19,808 nt of DNA from an uncultured Collinsella sp. (GCA_900550415.1 URSO01000044.1:1-19808), one strand, 5' to 3'. Positions 10,129-19,013 are shown, numbered from the stretch's first letter. The notes: generated by a model from the letters alone, not told the origin. Numbers and translations are program-made.

Positions 10129-10162
10129 AACGGGTCGTCTCTTATGGGGCGGCCCGTTTTTT
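10129..10162 (+). terminator. Rho-independent terminator after ftsX
   Basis: AACGGGTCG (10129-10137) pairs with CGGCCCGTT (10150-10158) with one G-T pair, and the T run continues to 10162. Confidence 0.88.
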
Positions 10163-10239
10163 GATCTCTAGGGGACGGCAGGAAAGCGAATCATTTGGGT
10201 AGACTCTTTGGAGTTCGTTATCGATAGCAAGGAGGCGCC

Positions 10240-12375
10240 ATGGGGCGCAATAACAAGCATAAGCGCGGTGCTCGCAATAAGCGTGGGCCGGTGCGCAGCG
10301 AACGCCGTCCGAGCCTGACCGGGCGCGTGCAGCTCCATGAGCATGGCGCCTATGTCATAACCGAGAGCGGCGACTACAAGGTTATGGGCCGCGGTAAGCG
10401 CGAGATCATGGATGGCGATACCGTTGCCGTGAGCATTAAGAACAGCCCGCACGGTGAGCGGCGCGCCGTGATCGAAGGCGTGGTTGAGCGCGCAGCCATA
10501 AGCGTGGTGGGTACGTACCAGACCGCTGGTCCGCTCGGTGTGATCGAGCCGCTCGATTCGCGCCTGAAGGCCGACTTCTTCATTCTGCCCGAGGATACCT
10601 CGGCGGATCGTCTGGGCGTCCACCCGGGTGATGCCGTTGTCGCGCGCATTTTGACCTACCCGACGCGCCTGGAATCGGGCACCGTGACGATCGAACGCCG
10701 CATTGGCGGAGATGACGCGCCCGATTTGGGCGTTCAATACGTGATGGCGCGTTACGGCTATACCGATAGCTATCCCGAGGCCGCGCTGGACGAGGCCGAG
10801 GGGCTTTCGCTCGATGTGTCCGCGGCGCTTAAGGACCCGCTCCGCCGCGATCTGCGCGACCGCTTTGTCATCACGATCGACCCGGTCGACGCGCGCGACT
10901 TTGACGATGCCATTTCGCTTGAGCGCACGCCCGAGGGTGGCTACAAGCTGGGTGTGCATATCGCTGACGTTTCTCACTATGTGGCTTGGGACGGGCATAT
11001 CGATCTTGAGGCTCGCCATCGTACGACATCGGTGTATCTGGCCGATCGCGTGCTTCCCATGCTGCCCGAACGCCTGTCCTGTGACCTATGCTCGCTTCGC
11101 CCTGACGAGGACCGTCTTGCGTTTACCGTTGACATTGAGCTCGATGCGCGGGGTCGCGTGCGGCATTACGATCCTTACCCCAGCGTGATTCGCTCGCGTG
11201 TGCGTATGGACTATGACGGCGCCGAGGCGCTGCTGGCGCGTGCCGGCGCGGTTGAGTATTCGGTGCTGGAAGGCGCCGCTGAGGATGTTGCGGCTGCTGA
11301 GGCCTCGCGCGAGGAGGCGCTTGAGCGCGGTCTTGCGTGCGAGGAAACTGCTCGCGGCTATAACGTCGACCTCGGCGATTTCCTTGTCGCCGCCAACGAA
11401 CTCGCCGAACTTCGCCGTCGTATTCGTCGTGCCCGCGGCTCAGTCGATTTTGACACGGCCGAGATTCGCGCTCTATTGGATGAGGACGGAGCACCCGTGC
11501 AGATTGTGGCGCGCGAGCGTTCGTGTGCCACGTCGCTTATCGAGGAAGCCATGCTACTCGCCAACGAGTGCGTTGCAGAGTGGCTGGCAGACCGTGATAT
11601 CGAGGCCTGCTATCGCGTGCATGAGGATCCGAGCCCCGATAGCCTGCACGGTGCCGCCGTTGCGCTGGCGCAGCTAGGCATCATCGACGATCGCCGTGCT
11701 GCCGGTATCGCCCTGGGGAGTCCCGATGAGCTACAGGCTGCAGTTGATGCTGCCGCCGGTACGGCCAACGCACCGCTCGTCAACACGCTGCTTCTGCGCA
11801 GCATGCAGCGCGCACTGTACAAGCCGCGCAACGAGGGCCACTTTGCGCTCGCCGCGCCGTGCTACTGTCACTTTACGAGTCCCATCCGTCGCTACCCCGA
11901 TCTGGTGGTGCACCGCGTGCTCAAACTGCAGTTGGCCTATGAGCAGCTCGGCGGCAAGGACGCCCTGGTCCGTACGCCGCGGCTGATCGGCAAGGGGCGC
12001 GAGTCGCTGCCGCGCATTCTGCCGCAGATCTGCCGCGCATGCAGCGATGCCGAGCGCGCGGCAGATGCCGCTAGCCATGCGACGCAAAAGATCAAGATTG
12101 CCCAGTACTATGAGGACCGTCTGGGCGAGCGCTATGCCGGAACCGTCTCGTGGGTTAGCAGCATGGGCCTCTTTGTGCGCTTGGACCTGACGCAGGTCGA
12201 AGGCTTGGTTTCGATCAAGAGCCTGGGCAACGAGTGGTTCGAGTTCGACGAGGATGCGCTCACGCTCACAGGCGCCGACACGGGGACTCGCTATGAACTG
12301 GGTCAGCGCGTGATTATCGAGGTCTCGCGCGTCAATACCACGCGTGGGCACTTGGACTTTAAGCTTATCCATTAG
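10240..12375 (+). CDS. rnr: RNase R-family 3'-5' exoribonuclease
   Basis: Processive RNB-family exoribonuclease that degrades structured RNA. It is 711 residues. The order is a basic N-terminus (MGRNNKHKRGARNKRG), cold-shock-like domains to about 190, the RNB catalytic domain with the metal-binding acidic cluster TIDPVDARDFDD (D214, D220, D222, D223) and HIADVSHYV, then a C-terminal S1 domain from about residue 629 (GERYAGTVSWVSSMGLFVRL). It is shorter than E. coli RNase R and lacks a long basic C-terminal tail. The start ATG follows AAGGAGG. It stands alone, between the terminators at 10129-10162 and 12401-12436. In many bacteria rnr neighbours smpB; no smpB is seen here. Confidence 0.95.
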   Translation: MGRNNKHKRGARNKRGPVRSERRPSLTGRVQLHEHGAYVITESGDYKVMGRGKREIMDGDTVAVSIKNSPHGERRAVIEGVVERAAISVVGTYQTAGPLGVIEPLDSRLKADFFILPEDTSADRLGVHPGDAVVARILTYPTRLESGTVTIERRIGGDDAPDLGVQYVMARYGYTDSYPEAALDEAEGLSLDVSAALKDPLRRDLRDRFVITIDPVDARDFDDAISLERTPEGGYKLGVHIADVSHYVAWDGHIDLEARHRTTSVYLADRVLPMLPERLSCDLCSLRPDEDRLAFTVDIELDARGRVRHYDPYPSVIRSRVRMDYDGAEALLARAGAVEYSVLEGAAEDVAAAEASREEALERGLACEETARGYNVDLGDFLVAANELAELRRRIRRARGSVDFDTAEIRALLDEDGAPVQIVARERSCATSLIEEAMLLANECVAEWLADRDIEACYRVHEDPSPDSLHGAAVALAQLGIIDDRRAAGIALGSPDELQAAVDAAAGTANAPLVNTLLLRSMQRALYKPRNEGHFALAAPCYCHFTSPIRRYPDLVVHRVLKLQLAYEQLGGKDALVRTPRLIGKGRESLPRILPQICRACSDAERAADAASHATQKIKIAQYYEDRLGERYAGTVSWVSSMGLFVRLDLTQVEGLVSIKSLGNEWFEFDEDALTLTGADTGTRYELGQRVIIEVSRVNTTRGHLDFKLIH

Positions 12376-12400
12376 CCAAATCTCGACTCATGGCGGGAGA

Positions 12401-12436
12401 GCGGAGGGCGGTCTTTCGGGGCCGCCCTCCGCATTT
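12401..12436 (+). terminator. Terminator hairpin after rnr
   Basis: GCGGAGGGCGG (12401-12411) pairs perfectly with CCGCCCTCCGC (12422-12432) around a 10-nt loop. The tail is short (ATTT), so termination strength is uncertain. Confidence 0.65.
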
Positions 12437-12495
12437 GGATCATGGCTACCTTGCCGTCTGCTCGGCCGCCCGCTTACCTGCTATTCGAGAGGTAA

Positions 12496-12532
12496 AACCT
12501 ACCAAAATAAACCTGTCCCTTTTTGGCAGGTT
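12496..12532. repeat. Conserved-loop hairpin, family 1, copy 3
   Basis: AACCTACCA (12496-12504) pairs with TGGCAGGTT (12524-12532) with one A-C mismatch, plus one extra outer pair. The loop at 12505-12523 is 19 nt and has AACCTGTCCC at positions 6-15. It is a near-duplicate of 401-437 some 12 kb away, and ends 20 bases before the recombinase start codon. Confidence 0.7.
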
Positions 12533-12552
12533 TACAAGAAAGCGGGGATGAG

Positions 12553-13158
12553 ATGGCGACGGTGTATGGTTATGCGCGGGTGAGTTCGCGCGATCAGAAT
12601 CTTAATCGGCAGCTGGATGCGCTGGGCGCCTATGGCGTGGGCTCGGCGAATATTTATGCCGACCATGCGAGCGGCAAGGACTTCGATCGACCGCGCTATC
12701 GCGAGCTGCTGCACGTCCTGGGAGACGGGGACGTGCTGGTGGTGCTTTCTATCGACCGACTTGGTCGTAATTACTCCGAGATTCTTGAGGAATGGCGACG
12801 CATTACCAAGGAGCTCGGGGTTGCCATTGTGGTGTTGGACATGCCATTGCTTGACACGCGCGCCAGGGCCAGCGGCGCGCCGGATGTGACTAATACCCTG
12901 ATTGCCGATATTGTGCTACAACTGCTGAGCTACGTGGCGCAGGTGGAGCGCGAGAATATTCATCGGCGCCAGGCGGAGGGGATTGCAGCGGCGCGGGCGC
13001 GAGGGGTCCGTTTCGGTCGACCTCGCAAGCCGTGCCCTCCTCAGTTTGAGCTGGTGCGCGATAGCTATGAGGCGGGCGATATTACCCGCAGCCAGGCGGC
13101 AAAGTGCCTGGGCGTGTGCGTGGGGACGTTCGATCGCTGGATGCGCGAGGCGGGGTAG
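12553..13158 (+). CDS. Small serine recombinase (resolvase/invertase family)
   Basis: A site-specific DNA recombinase of 201 residues. The catalytic domain shows YGYARVSSRDQN (nucleophile S11, with R9), YADHASGKDFDRP and LSIDRLGRN. The long helix E region includes QVERENIHRRQAEGIAAARARG, and the C-terminal Hin-type helix-turn-helix reads DITRSQAAKCLGVCVGTFDRWMREAG. All key residues are present, so it looks intact. The ATG at 12553 is preferred over the in-frame TTG at 12523, which lies inside the hairpin repeat and lacks a ribosome site. No partner transposase, obvious invertible segment or res-like repeats are seen next to it, so it may be the remnant or core of a small mobile unit, or act elsewhere in the genome. 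Confidence 0.92.
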   Translation: MATVYGYARVSSRDQNLNRQLDALGAYGVGSANIYADHASGKDFDRPRYRELLHVLGDGDVLVVLSIDRLGRNYSEILEEWRRITKELGVAIVVLDMPLLDTRARASGAPDVTNTLIADIVLQLLSYVAQVERENIHRRQAEGIAAARARGVRFGRPRKPCPPQFELVRDSYEAGDITRSQAAKCLGVCVGTFDRWMREAG

Positions 13159-13262
13159 GGGTTTGCGTCGCTTTGTCGCTTCCTGTTGCGATTCAAATTT
13201 TGATACGGTGACGATGCCATTTGGGGCTACACTCGCTGATATTCAAAAAAGGAGGTTGGCCC

Positions 13263-13844
13263 TTGGCACGCGTAAAACAAATAATCGGATGGACCGCAAT
13301 CGTTCTGTTCGCTGCAACGCTGGCGGGCATCTGGGTGCTGACGGAGCAAAATGCGGTGGAGACGTCGTTGCTGAGCGAGTCCACCGCGCGTGTGGTGGAG
13401 GGTCAGGCTACGGGCGTACAGGCTGCCGATGTCGCGGGTGAAGCTCAGACCGAGAACGGGATGACCGGGGGCACCGATTCGGCTGCTTCGAATGTCCGGT
13501 CTGGCCGACTTGCTTCCATTCGCATGTGGGTGGGCACGAACGTCCGTCGCGTTGCCCATACCGTAGAGTTTTTCTTCGTCGGATTGTTCGCCTCGGTGGT
13601 CGTGGTTTGCTTTTCCGGGCGTCCGTGGAGCGTATGCTCCCGTTGCGTGCCCGTGTTGCTCTTTTGCGCCGTCTGCTCCGTTGGCGATCAGGTACATAAG
13701 ATCTTTGTTCCCGGCAGGCATTTCGACGTTATCGATTTAGGATTCGATGCTGCGGGCTATGTCACCGCCATGCTGTTGGTATTGCTGGCAGCGGCGTTGG
13801 TGCGCCATGCGACTCGGCCGATCGGCGCCCATGCGAGGCGCTAG
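13263..13844 (+). CDS. VanZ-like family membrane protein
   Basis: A 193-residue membrane protein from the TTG at 13263, which lies seven bases after AAAGGAGG (13248-13255). One membrane segment lies near residues 8-25, then a polar Ser/Gly/Thr-rich stretch, then three more segments. VRRVAHTVEFFFVGLF, DQVHKIFVPGRHFDVIDLGFDAAG match the VanZ-like pattern (conserved His-x-x-Glu/Phe, His, Pro-Gly-Arg and the paired Asp residues). The name comes from the teicoplanin-resistance accessory protein VanZ; most homologues are uncharacterised, so resistance should not be assumed. An in-frame TTG at 13221 is rejected because the ribosome site lies downstream of it. TACACT at 13228-13233 resembles a -10 without a clear -35. 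Confidence 0.82.
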   Translation: MARVKQIIGWTAIVLFAATLAGIWVLTEQNAVETSLLSESTARVVEGQATGVQAADVAGEAQTENGMTGGTDSAASNVRSGRLASIRMWVGTNVRRVAHTVEFFFVGLFASVVVVCFSGRPWSVCSRCVPVLLFCAVCSVGDQVHKIFVPGRHFDVIDLGFDAAGYVTAMLLVLLAAALVRHATRPIGAHARR

Positions 13845-13925
13845 CCGGTAACAAACCCGTTTCTGATAATGCGACCTTGTTGAATTATTTTGTGTCGCGC
13901 GTATTTCCGAGCGGTCGGATTTGAG

Positions 13926-13952
13926 GGGCGAGCGGTAGAACGCTCGCCCTTT
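13926..13952 (+). terminator. Likely terminator between the VanZ-like gene and the mur operon
   Basis: GGGCGAGCG (13926-13934) pairs perfectly with CGCTCGCCC (13941-13949) around GTAGAA. The tail is only TTT, so it may be weak. Confidence 0.6.
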
Positions 13953-13974
13953 GTGCGCCACGATGCGGCACAAT

Positions 13975-14003
13975 GTACCGCAAAAGCTGTTTGTATCCGG
14001 TAC
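13975..14003. promoter_or_regulatory. Candidate operator: inverted repeat upstream of murR
   Basis: GTACCG (13975-13980) and CGGTAC (13998-14003) form a perfect inverted repeat with a 17-base spacer, 46 bases before the murR start. Half-sites about two helical turns apart fit a dimeric regulator such as the RpiR-type protein encoded next. No convincing promoter hexamers were found beside it. The repeat could also be chance. Confidence 0.3.
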
Positions 14004-14048
14004 GAATCGTTCGTTGGTCTTTAATTCTTCTCAACGGAGGTGTTTGAG

Positions 14049-14900
14049 ATGGCAAACGGATTGCTTTTGCGGCTTCGCGAGCGTGAGCTCAGCGCGAGCC
14101 CGGCGGAACGCAATGTCATCGCATATGTAAGCGCTCATCCGCACGAGGTGGTCGGGCTGTCCGTCCGCGGTCTTGCCGATGCCACGTTCTCCTCGCCCTC
14201 GAGCATTTTGCGCTTTTGCAAGCGCTTGGGTTTTGCGGGCTACAAGGAGTTCCAGCGCGAACTGATTGCCGAGCTGGCGCTCTTGGGTGACAAGAAAGAC
14301 GTTGCCCTCGAGGACATCTCCATGGATGACAGCGTCGAACGTATCGTGGGGAAGGTGATGAAAAGCAACGTGCGCACGATCGAAGCGACGGCGCGAACGC
14401 TCGATTACACCGTCTTGGAGCGATGTGCGGCCTATCTTAAGCGGGCACGCGCGGTCAATCTGTTCGGTATCGGTGCCTCTCGTTTGGTCGCGCACGATCT
14501 GGCGCAAAAGCTCATGCGTGTCGACAAAGAGTGCCATCTGTACGACGACTGGCATGATCAGCTCTTGTGTGCCAAGAACATGCATGAGGGCGATATGGCA
14601 ATCGCCTTTAGCTACTCGGGCTTGACGCAAGAGGTGCTGGACTGCGCCGCCGAGGCTCAACGTCACAACTGTCCCGTTGTGGCCGTTACCAAAGTAGATG
14701 GATCATCCAAGCTTGCCACCGTGGCCGATGCCGTGCTCGGCGTCGCTGCGAGTGAACCCTTGGTCCGCAGCGGTGCCATGGCTTCGCGTATGGCCCAGCT
14801 TATGGTTGTCGATGCCCTGTACGCTGCTTACGTTGCCAGCGACTACGAACGGGCGACGCATGTCATTAAGCAAAACTACATCGAGAAACAGGAAAGATGA
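14049..14900 (+). CDS. murR: MurR/RpiR family transcriptional regulator
   Basis: A sugar-phosphate-responsive regulator of 283 residues. The N-terminal HTH_6 domain (about 1-75) has the recognition-helix segment SSPSSILRFCKRLGFAGYKEFQREL. The C-terminal SIS domain (about 125-260) includes NLFGIGASRLVAHDLAQKLMR and AIAFSYSGLTQEVLDCA and should bind a phosphosugar, by context MurNAc-6P. ATG 14049 is chosen because ACGGAGG at 14034-14040 is eight bases upstream; the in-frame GTG at 14040 overlaps that site. It is the first gene of the mur operon, with 10 bases to murQ. The murR name follows from context; the family also controls other sugars. Confidence 0.88.
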   Translation: MANGLLLRLRERELSASPAERNVIAYVSAHPHEVVGLSVRGLADATFSSPSSILRFCKRLGFAGYKEFQRELIAELALLGDKKDVALEDISMDDSVERIVGKVMKSNVRTIEATARTLDYTVLERCAAYLKRARAVNLFGIGASRLVAHDLAQKLMRVDKECHLYDDWHDQLLCAKNMHEGDMAIAFSYSGLTQEVLDCAAEAQRHNCPVVAVTKVDGSSKLATVADAVLGVAASEPLVRSGAMASRMAQLMVVDALYAAYVASDYERATHVIKQNYIEKQER

Positions 14901-14910
14901 GGTGAATGAA

Positions 14911-15834
<924 letters not shown>

Positions 15835-15891
15835 GTGCGCGGCGTGAGCTGATATGACATCCAGACGAGATACCCAATACAAGGAGGAGTT

Positions 15892-17322
15892 ATGACGAAC
15901 AAAGAGCTGGCTCAAAAGCTGCTGGACCTTTTGGGCGGTAAAGACAACGTGTTGGCAAACGCGGCGTGCATGACGCGCCTGCGCGTGACCGTCAAAGACA
16001 CGGGCAACGTCGACACGGAGGGTATTAAGGCACTCGACGGCGTGATGGGCCTGGTCGAGGACGACACGATGCAGATCGTGCTGGGTCCGGGCAAGGTGAA
16101 TAAGGTGCTCGAGGAGTTCTCCAAGCTCACCGGCCTTGCGAAAGGCGTTGCTGACGAGAGCGTGGTTGACGCTGCGGCCACAAACAAAGCCGCGCAGAAG
16201 GCCAAGTACGAGTCCAAGCCGGTTCAGGCCTTCCTCAAGAAGATTTCCAATGTCTTCGTCGCCCTGCTTCCCGGCATCATTGCGGCTGGCCTCATCAACG
16301 GTATCTGCAACGTCATTAACGTCTCGACGGCAGGCGCGCTTGCAGGCGAGTGGTGGTACCAGGGCATTCGCTCCATGGGCTGGGCCCTGTTTGCCTATCT
16401 GCCCATCTTGGTGGGCTATAACGCGGCACGTGAGTTTGGCGGCTCCGCTGCGCTGGGCGGCATCGCCGGCATGATGTGTATTGCCAACAGTGCCATGCCC
16501 CTGCTTGCGCCTGGCGCGGCCGATCCTGCCACTGCCATCTTGCTGCCGCTCACCAATGCGCAGTACAACCCCGCAGCGGGCGGCATGATCGCGGCTCTTA
16601 TCGCTGGCGCATTTTTTGCCTGGATGGAGCGTCAGATTCGCAAGGTTATGCCCAACGCGCTCGACACGTTCTTGTCCCCGCTGCTGGTGCTCATCATCGG
16701 CGCCTTTGCTCTGATGCTCGTCATCCAGCCGGTTGGCGCATGGCTGACGACTGCCATCTTTAGCGTTTTGACCTTTATCTTCGAGAAGCTGGGCGTCCTG
16801 GGTGGCTATATCCTGTCGGCAGGCTTCTTGCCGCTGGTTTCCGTCGGCCTGCATCAGGCGCTCACGCCGATCCACGCTATGCTCAACGATCCCGACGGCG
16901 CTACCAAGGGTATCAATTACCTGCTTCCCATCCTTATGATGGCTGGCGGCGGCCAGGTCGGTGCCGGTTTGGCGCTGTACTTTAAGACCAAAAACGCCAA
17001 GCTCAAGAAGTACGTTGCAGAGTCCATTCCCGTTGGAATCCTGGGTGTGGGCGAGCCTCTGATGTATGCCGTTACGCTGCCGCTCGTTCGTCCGTTTGTG
17101 ACGGCCTGCCTGGGTGCCGGATTTGGCGGCGCGCTCGCGGCGCTGCTTCACATCGGCACGGTTTCTCAGGGCGTTTCCGGTCTGTTTGGCCTGCTGATCG
17201 TCGTTCCTGGTCAGCAGCTCGGCTACGTTGCCGCTATGCTGCTTGCCTATGCCGCTGGCTTTGTCCTGACGTGGTTCTTTGGCGTCGACGAGCAGAAGAT
17301 CAACGAGTTCTTTGGCGAGTAG
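15892..17322 (+). CDS. murP: PTS EIIBC component, MurNAc type (MurP-like)
   Basis: Membrane transporter that imports and phosphorylates its sugar; by context the substrate is MurNAc or a MurNAc-containing disaccharide. It is 476 residues. The EIIB domain (about 1-75) has the phosphorylated cysteine C26 in NAACMTRLRV. A linker leads to the EIIC domain (about 110-470) with about ten membrane segments and the GVGEPLMYAV signature. There is no EIIA domain, as in known MurP proteins, so a separate glucose-type EIIA must donate phosphate. The start follows AAGGAGG, 57 bases after murQ. The EIIC family also includes sucrose and trehalose transporters; the murP call depends on murQ and mupG next to it. 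Confidence 0.88.
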   Translation: MTNKELAQKLLDLLGGKDNVLANAACMTRLRVTVKDTGNVDTEGIKALDGVMGLVEDDTMQIVLGPGKVNKVLEEFSKLTGLAKGVADESVVDAAATNKAAQKAKYESKPVQAFLKKISNVFVALLPGIIAAGLINGICNVINVSTAGALAGEWWYQGIRSMGWALFAYLPILVGYNAAREFGGSAALGGIAGMMCIANSAMPLLAPGAADPATAILLPLTNAQYNPAAGGMIAALIAGAFFAWMERQIRKVMPNALDTFLSPLLVLIIGAFALMLVIQPVGAWLTTAIFSVLTFIFEKLGVLGGYILSAGFLPLVSVGLHQALTPIHAMLNDPDGATKGINYLLPILMMAGGGQVGAGLALYFKTKNAKLKKYVAESIPVGILGVGEPLMYAVTLPLVRPFVTACLGAGFGGALAALLHIGTVSQGVSGLFGLLIVVPGQQLGYVAAMLLAYAAGFVLTWFFGVDEQKINEFFGE

Positions 17323-17389
17323 TTTGATATCGCGAGCCGTGTTGCTCAGGGCTCGCGGCGCGCGGCAGATTTCTTGATGCTATGGTTGT

Positions 17390-17423
17390 GCCGGCGGGGC
17401 TAACTGCTCCGCCGGCCTTTTTT
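17390..17423 (+). terminator. Strong terminator between murP and mupG
   Basis: GCCGGCGGGGC (17390-17400) pairs with GCTCCGCCGGC (17406-17416) around TAACT, with one G-T pair, followed by CTTTTTT. The T run ends directly at the mupG ribosome site (AAAGGAG, 17424-17430), leaving no room for a promoter between them. This suggests attenuated read-through into mupG. Confidence 0.9.
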
Positions 17424-17439
17424 AAAGGAGCGTTGAAGT

Positions 17440-18492
17440 GTGAAAACGGGTATTTCGATTTATCTTTCCAGCCCTTTGCAGGATATTGAGCGGACGATTG
17501 AGCGTGGTGCCGCGGCGGGTGCGCGCTACGCGTTCACCTCACTGCATATTCCCGAGGATGGGGGAGCGGCGTATGCCGATAAGGTCCGTCATGTGCTGTC
17601 GCTGCTCTCCGCCCGCGGCATTGCGCTCATTGCCGATGTGGGGCCTCGCACGTGCGATTTGCTCGGGCTTGAGCGCATCGAGGACCTGCGCGATCTGGGG
17701 TTGGAATACCTTCGTTTGGACTATGGCTTTAGCGCCCAACGGGTCGCGGAGCTGTCCGGTGTATTTCGCATAGTGGTCAATGCATCGACGGTGAGTTCAG
17801 ATGAAATCGCATCGTGGCGTGAGGCCGGTGCCGATGTGACTCGTTTTGCCGCCTGCCACAATTTTTACCCCAAGCCTTATACCGGTTTAGCTCTGGAGGA
17901 CATTGCTCGGGTGAATCTTCGTCTTGCGGCGCTTGGATTCGAAATCATGGCTTTTGTGCCGGGTGATGCCAACGTTCGCGGGCCGGTATTCGAGGGACTG
18001 CCGACGGTCGAGGCGCAGCGCGGTCGCGCGTCAAAGGTTGCTCTCAATATGCTTGAGCTTGCACATGGCGCCGATTGCGACATTGTGTTGGTCGGCGACC
18101 CCGATCTTTCCGATGCGGGCTGGACGCAGTTTGCTCATGTTTCCGCCGGATACGTGGACCTGCAATGCGAGCTTGAGCCCGGTTATGCCTATGTACGTGG
18201 GCAGATTCATCACGACCGACCCGATTCGAGCACCCTCATCTTTAGGTCTCAGGAGTCGCGTACGACGCTTAAGCCGGATTCCGTGCCGATGGATGCCGGT
18301 GCCGGCCTGTCACGAAAGACGGGGTCGATCGCTGTGAGCAATAGCGGCTATGGGCGCTACGAAGGCGAGCTTGAGATTGCGCGGGTCGATCTTCCCGGTG
18401 ACGAGCGCATGAACGTTGCGGGCCATATCACGCCCGAGGCAATGGAGCTGCTGCCGTTCGTCAAACGCGGATTCGGGGTACGGTTCGTTTAG
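17440..18492 (+). CDS. mupG: MupG-family 6-phospho-N-acetylmuramidase (DUF871)
   Basis: A 350-residue cytoplasmic hydrolase. In S. aureus MupG splits MurNAc-6P-GlcNAc into MurNAc-6P and GlcNAc, feeding MurQ. The N-terminal TIM-barrel part (about 1-230) starts GISIYLSSP and contains SLHIPEDGG, LRLDYGFS, VNASTVSS, CHNFYPKPYTGL and FVPGDANVRGPVFEGLPTVE, all typical of the family. The C-terminal part (about 235-350) is the beta-rich cyclophilin-like domain (RGQIHHDRPDSSTLIFRSQESR). The GTG start at 17440 has AAAGGAG nine bases upstream. Position after murP fits the pathway; expression probably depends on read-through of the terminator at 17390-17423 or on an unrecognised promoter. Confidence 0.9.
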   Translation: MKTGISIYLSSPLQDIERTIERGAAAGARYAFTSLHIPEDGGAAYADKVRHVLSLLSARGIALIADVGPRTCDLLGLERIEDLRDLGLEYLRLDYGFSAQRVAELSGVFRIVVNASTVSSDEIASWREAGADVTRFAACHNFYPKPYTGLALEDIARVNLRLAALGFEIMAFVPGDANVRGPVFEGLPTVEAQRGRASKVALNMLELAHGADCDIVLVGDPDLSDAGWTQFAHVSAGYVDLQCELEPGYAYVRGQIHHDRPDSSTLIFRSQESRTTLKPDSVPMDAGAGLSRKTGSIAVSNSGYGRYEGELEIARVDLPGDERMNVAGHITPEAMELLPFVKRGFGVRFV

Positions 18493-18508
18493 CGTGTGAC
18501 CCGTGGGC

Positions 18509-18514
18509 TACAAT
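18509..18514 (+). promoter_or_regulatory. Possible -10 element for the Spx/ArsC-like gene
   Basis: TACAAT is a good -10 hexamer at 18509-18514. It sits inside a small inverted repeat (TGGGC and GCCCA) about 70 bases before the start codon. The expected -35 position overlaps the end of mupG and reads CGTTTA, a weak match. Confidence 0.3.
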
Positions 18515-18584
18515 TGGCCCATCATGCGAAGGCGCCTCGTGTGGCGTGTGCCTGCGTTGGCCGATCTATATTCGGAGGATTTCC

Positions 18585-18944
18585 ATGACCGTACTGTTTG
18601 TTGAATATCCCAAGTGCTCGACCTGTAAGAAGGCCAAGGCATGGCTGGACGAACACGGGGTAGAGTATATCGACCGCGATATCGTTTTGGACAATCCCAC
18701 GGCTGATGAGCTTGCGACCTGGATTGCTCGTTCGGGACTGCCGGTGCGACGCTTCTTTAACTCGTCGGGCATGAAATATCGAGAGCTGGGCCTGAAGGCG
18801 CGCCTGGACGCAGGCATGACGGATCAGCAGTGCTACGAGCTGCTGGCGACCGACGGCATGCTGGTTAAGCGCCCGCTGCTGGTGGGTGACGACTTTGCGA
18901 TCCCCGGCTTTAAGGAAGCGGCTTGGACTGAGGCGCTGCTGTAG
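18585..18944 (+). CDS. ArsC/Spx-family thioredoxin-fold protein
   Basis: A 119-residue cytoplasmic protein with YPKCSTCKKAKAWLDEHG at the N-terminus (C11 and C14 form a CxxC pair), a middle PVRRFFNSSGMKYRELGLK segment and MLVKRPLLVGDD near the end. The family includes arsenate reductase-like proteins and the redox-sensing RNA polymerase binders Spx and MgsR. The CxxC pair and full length fit YffB/ArsC-like or Spx-like members, and I cannot tell reductase from regulator. No arsenic resistance genes are nearby. The start ATG has CGGAGGA upstream. Confidence 0.85.
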   Translation: MTVLFVEYPKCSTCKKAKAWLDEHGVEYIDRDIVLDNPTADELATWIARSGLPVRRFFNSSGMKYRELGLKARLDAGMTDQQCYELLATDGMLVKRPLLVGDDFAIPGFKEAAWTEALL

Positions 18945-18950
18945 CAGCTA

Positions 18951-18998
18951 CGGAAAGCGTATCCCAGTTTGAGCGCGAAATCTGGGATACGGTTTCCG
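18951..18998. repeat. Structured repeat, family 2, unit A
   Basis: The 15-nt arms at 18952-18966 and 18983-18997 (outer GGAAA/TTTCC, inner CGTATCCCA/TGGGATACG) pair with a single G-G mismatch at arm position 6. C18951 and G18998 add an outer pair. The 16-nt loop reads GTTTGAGCGCGAAATC. It lies just after the Spx/ArsC-like gene, and no T run follows. Confidence 0.75.
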
Positions 18999-19013
18999 GT
19001 TGGAGGCTCTACG

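Noticed and set aside
12523..12552. In-frame TTG start extending the serine recombinase by ten residues
   Set aside because: It lies inside the repeat hairpin and has no ribosome site; the family N-terminus begins at the ATG at 12553.
14698..14910. In-frame extension of murQ into murR
   Set aside because: It overlaps the conserved SIS domain of the regulator, and the MurQ family N-terminus starts at 14911.
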